Part shown: positions 60,842 through 64,000 of the stretch, in pieces
Layout of the letters: each line of letters starts with the position of its first letter
How positions within the stretch are numbered: the stretch's first letter is position 1
Assembly (NCBI RefSeq): GCF_011759375.1
Contig: NZ_JAARML010000008.1
Coordinates: 62,001 to 126,000 of the forward strand
Direction: 5' to 3'
Source of the DNA: Paraflavitalea devenefica
Lineage (GTDB): Bacteria > Bacteroidota > Bacteroidia > Chitinophagales > Chitinophagaceae
Length of the DNA stretch: 64,000 nt
The notes under the pieces: generated by a model
What the model saw: only the letters and a program-made list of their open reading frames with translations
What the model was told of the DNA's origin: nothing
The model's database searches: none
Position numbers and translations under genes: made by a program

Positions 60842-63800
60842 TTACTTAATGATAGAGATAGAACCGGATAGTTTTTCGAGACCATTTTTCAGGTCAATGA
60901 TGTAATAGTAGACACCCATTGGAAGTGGCTGCCCTTTGAGTCTTCCATCCCATCCATTACCGGGCTGGTAGCTGGTAGCACTGTACACCAGTTGTCCATA
61001 CCGGTTAAACACCTGCACGGAAGCCCCGGGAAATTTGTCGAGGTATTTGATCTCCCAACGGTCATTGATACCATCGCCATTGGGTGAAAAGGCATTGGGA
61101 ATGTCCTGTTTTTCCATAACGATCACCGTAAGCTGTCCGGAAGCCGTACAGCCATATTGTGTAGTGGCTTGCACCTGATACACGGTAGTTACAAGCGGCC
61201 GTGCCAGCGGGGCCATCACCGTATCACTGCTGAGGCCAATGCCGGGCTGCCATTTGATATTTTGTACGATGCCCGCAATGCCTGCATTGAGCTGTAGCTG
61301 GTCGCCTTTGAAAATAGCCATACGACTGGCAACAGGCTGCACTACCGGCAGCGGATGCACGGTCATGGTGATGGTGCCGGAAGGCAGGATGGCGGGCGAA
61401 GCACAGACCGCCGTGCTTTGCAGTACGCAACTCACGACATCTCCGTCTTTCAACGTGCTGCTTGTGTAGGTACTGGTATGCGAGTTGGCAGGCTGATTGT
61501 TCAACATCCATTGGTAACCGGGCGATGTACCACCATTCATGGTCTTTGCTGTAAAGGTGACGGTTTCACCATCACAGATCTCCTGGTCAGATACGGAGAT
61601 ATTGATGGCTGTTGGCAGTGTGGGCAGTACGGTGATCGCAACATCACTGCTGTCGGTACAACCTGTACCATTGATACCCACCGCTATAAACCGGGCCGTG
61701 GTATTACCGGCTGCTATACCGGTCACTTTTCCTGCTGTATTGATCGTGGCCACTGCGTTGTTGAGCACTTTCCAGGAACTGTTCATTGTATTGGTAGCGT
61801 TACTCAATACCAGCACAGCCTGCTCACACAAGGAGAAATCATTGGTGGCGGAAATGATGGGTTGCAGCGAAGGCAGGTTATGTACAGTGATCACTGCTTC
61901 CACACTGTCTGTACAGCCCGCCGCATTGGTAGCTATATACCGGATGGTGGTATTGCCGCCTCCCACACCGGTCACTTTGCCTGTTGCTATGTCAACAGTG
62001 GCCACCGCCGGGTTGGTGCTTTTCCAATAGCCGGCCGCACCTGTGGTGGTATTGGCCAGTTGCAGACTGCTGTTGGCGCACAGCAATTGCACACCGGTAA
62101 TGGGTTGCATGGCCGGCAGCGGATGCACGGTGATATTGGCCGCCACACTGTCGGTACATCCTGCAACAGTAGTGGCTATATACCTCATGGTGGCATTACC
62201 TGCTTTGATGCCCTGTACCAGGCCTGCGGTGCTGATTGTTGCCGTGGAGGCATCGAGGCTTTTCCAGGCGAATGTTGCACTTATCGTTGCATTGCTCAGT
62301 TGGGTGGTTTTGCCGGTGCACAATTGTTGGTTACCGGTAATAGGTTGCATAGCAGGCAGGGCGTTGACCGTAAGTGGTACAATGGCTGTTGTGTCGGCTG
62401 CAAAGGGACAATGTTTGACATAGGCCCTGTATCGCCATCCGTTCTGGCCGGTACCGGGATGGATAATTTGAAGGGTGGAACCAGTAGCGCCAACAGAGTC
62501 TGTAAAGCCATTGCCATCATTTTTATCAATCTGCCATTGGTAGCTAATGGTGGCATTGCTGGTAGCCTGCGCAGAAAAGGAAGTATCTATCTGTGTACAT
62601 ACCACCGCCGGTACGGGTTGTTGGGTGATGATGAGCGGCATGCCTGACGATTCGTAAGCTCCCTGGTCTATCACTCCCTGCTGTATCCGCCCGTTGCCGG
62701 CCAGGTCGGTATTGGCGCCACCATTACTGTTGTAACTGGTATTGTCGCCTGCATTCACCGCCGGTGAGCAGTTGGTAAGCCGCAGGAAATCCGGGTGACC
62801 GGGTGTGGTCGACAAAAACCACCAGGCTTCATTGGCTGGTGTGAGCGCCGGTACGGCAGTATGTAGCTGGCTGAAACCTGCTCCATTAACGATGGAGGTG
62901 CCAATCCCCATTACAATGCTATTATTCAGGAATGTACTACCGGTTGTATGATAAATGGCTGATCCGTTGCCCGCAGTATTTTTATAGAAAGTAACATTGG
63001 TAATATGGCTGGTGGCATTGCTGGCGATGTATAATGCGCCGCCGTTGGTGACTGCGCTGTTGTTATACAGCAGGCTGTTTACCATGCCGATGCTGGTATT
63101 GTCTGCCATATAGAGAGCGCCGCCATCTGTAGCGCTGTTGCCGCTGAAAGTGCAATAGTTATAGCGGAGTTCGTTTACGCCGGCATGGTATACACCGCCA
63201 CCCTGAACAGCCTGGTTGTTGGTGAGGGAGCACCAGGCGATGGTGGCGTTGCTTCCGTTGATGAAGAGGCCACCACCCTGCCCATTGACACCGGTACCAT
63301 TGGCCTGGCCATTTCTTATAACAAGACCGTTGAGTAATGTACCGGCCGTTGTATTGTTCAGGCTTACTACATGGTAAGCATTCCCTGCAGGTAATCCGCC
63401 ATCGAGGTAGCTGGAATCAGCAGCAGCAATGATATAGTTGCCGTTATGTATGCTATTTACATCAGTAGGTGAAGCTGCATTGTACCCGGTATGCAGACCG
63501 CCATAGATGCGCAAGCCGGACGGAATGTGAAAGCTGGCTTCCCGCGGATCTGCCGGGGGATTACCGGCAGCATCATATTGAGGAAGATACACACCGCCAG
63601 TTATCCATATTTCTTTGATGGTATTGCAGGAGGCTGCTATCAGCAGTGCATCTGATAATTCGGAAATAGCATTGTTCCAGCCCAGGCCCGTTTGCCCGCC
63701 GCCGCTCACATGTTTATTGACATGCAGGATCGTATCATTGACAGTATATACAACGGGGATGATGGCATTGCTGGTAACGCTGTTGGAAGCAGGGCAGCCG

Positions 63801-64000
63801 GTAGTACCGGTAAGTACACAGGTGATCACATCGCCATTGCTAAGCGCAGCCGGTGCAAAACTGGCCGTGTTGCTGCCTGCATTAACCCCATTCACCTGCC
63901 ATTGGTAAGCAGGCGTAGCCAAACCCGTGGCAGTGGCTGTAAAGGAAGGGGAAGCGCCCGGACATACCGGTCCGGGATGATCAGCCGCAATCGTTATCTG
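60842..64000 (-). CDS. Large T9SS type B surface protein with beta-helix and Ig-like repeats (partial at 5' end)
   Basis: The frame remains open from 60842 to the window edge at 64000 (about 1052 residues seen; 26 lie upstream of the in-frame TTG at 63922, beginning QITIAADHPGPVCPG). It contains, in order, Ig-like domains, a right-handed beta-helix (residues with GNAYHVVSLNNTTAGTLLNG, GGALYMADNTSIGMVN), then at least three bacterial Ig-like repeats (AGNATMRYIATTVAGCTDSV type) and a PKD/SprB-like region. The C-terminal gliding-motility-associated T9SS type B domain is IPNAFSPNGDGINDRWEIKY to GSISIIK. It is exported with help of PorP/SprF downstream. The true start is outside. Confidence 0.9.
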   Translation of the reverse strand, partial: QITIAADHPGPVCPGASPSFTATATGLATPAYQWQVNGVNAGSNTASFAPAALSNGDVITCVLTGTTGCPASNSVTSNAIIPVVYTVNDTILHVNKHVSGGGQTGLGWNNAISELSDALLIAASCNTIKEIWITGGVYLPQYDAAGNPPADPREASFHIPSGLRIYGGLHTGYNAASPTDVNSIHNGNYIIAAADSSYLDGGLPAGNAYHVVSLNNTTAGTLLNGLVIRNGQANGTGVNGQGGGLFINGSNATIAWCSLTNNQAVQGGGVYHAGVNELRYNYCTFSGNSATDGGALYMADNTSIGMVNSLLYNNSAVTNGGALYIASNATSHITNVTFYKNTAGNGSAIYHTTGSTFLNNSIVMGIGTSIVNGAGFSQLHTAVPALTPANEAWWFLSTTPGHPDFLRLTNCSPAVNAGDNTSYNSNGGANTDLAGNGRIQQGVIDQGAYESSGMPLIITQQPVPAVVCTQIDTSFSAQATSNATISYQWQIDKNDGNGFTDSVGATGSTLQIIHPGTGQNGWRYRAYVKHCPFAADTTAIVPLTVNALPAMQPITGNQQLCTGKTTQLSNATISATFAWKSLDASTATISTAGLVQGIKAGNATMRYIATTVAGCTDSVAANITVHPLPAMQPITGVQLLCANSSLQLANTTTGAAGYWKSTNPAVATVDIATGKVTGVGGGNTTIRYIATNAAGCTDSVEAVITVHNLPSLQPIISATNDFSLCEQAVLVLSNATNTMNSSWKVLNNAVATINTAGKVTGIAAGNTTARFIAVGINGTGCTDSSDVAITVLPTLPTAINISVSDQEICDGETVTFTAKTMNGGTSPGYQWMLNNQPANSHTSTYTSSTLKDGDVVSCVLQSTAVCASPAILPSGTITMTVHPLPVVQPVASRMAIFKGDQLQLNAGIAGIVQNIKWQPGIGLSSDTVMAPLARPLVTTVYQVQATTQYGCTASGQLTVIVMEKQDIPNAFSPNGDGINDRWEIKYLDKFPGASVQVFNRYGQLVYSATSYQPGNGWDGRLKGQPLPMGVYYYIIDLKNGLEKLSGSISIIK

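Noticed and set aside
61355..62647. 430-codon plus-strand open frame inside the T9SS type B gene
   Set aside because: Antisense to a repetitive Ig-like region; cysteine- and glycine-rich because of the reading direction.

Overview
The window reads as the chromosome of a glycan-degrading Bacteroidota, most likely Chitinophagaceae. The evidence is three SusC/SusD pairs, type IX secretion (T9SS) sorting tails, a PorP/SprF protein, FecR-type anti-sigma control, DUF4249 and DUF2723 proteins, and TAnnTTTG-type -7 promoter boxes. No rRNA, tRNA, CRISPR array, transposase or integrase was seen.

Layout. 1-8718: a mannan utilisation locus on the minus strand (SusC, SusD, IPT/TIG surface lipoprotein, GH26 mannanase, start of a sodium/sugar symporter) with a divergent AraC regulator. 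8879-13959: an AT-richer block with a LytS-type kinase, LytTR regulator, TonB receptor and DUF4249 lipoprotein. 14091-16883: a small conserved protein and an OmpR-type two-component pair on the minus strand. 17154-28064: a fucosidase locus (GH29, SusC, SusD, two surface lipoproteins, GH29). 28149-30428: three small minus-strand genes. 30745-35729: a 14-repeat FG-GAP T9SS protein and a YcaQ-type DNA glycosylase. 35866-38257: a tightly overlapping minus-strand trio (AAA ATPase, TOPRIM-like protein, membrane protein) that resembles a two-component anti-phage system. 38391-46683: a DUF5995 protein, a region of 11-bp arrays, a hypothetical protein, a TPR kinase with LuxR-type regulator, and a 17-repeat ELWxxDGT T9SS protein. 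46850-52761: SDR, four-helix-bundle protein, SAM hydrolase and DUF2723 glycosyltransferase. 52975-59647: ECF sigma, FecR, STN-bearing SusC and SusD. 59813-64000: PorP/SprF and a large T9SS type B protein that runs off the window.

The polysaccharide loci share one logic. A TonB-energised SusC/SusD pair and cell-surface lipoproteins capture glycan, glycosidases cut it, and each locus has a different adjacent regulator: AraC, a two-component system, or sigma/anti-sigma.

The most unusual signal is non-coding. Many intergenic gaps hold short degenerate tandem arrays with an exact unit length of 7, 8, 9 or 11 bp, often as inverted pairs able to fold into long hairpins. Two unrelated heptamer families, one octamer, one nonamer and several 11-mer arrays are visible. 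The gap 39333-39711 holds 11-mer arrays almost end to end. A separate REP-like element with constant ends and variable core occurs four times. One copy sits between 15-bp direct repeats and creates a leader ORF overlapping a kinase start codon.
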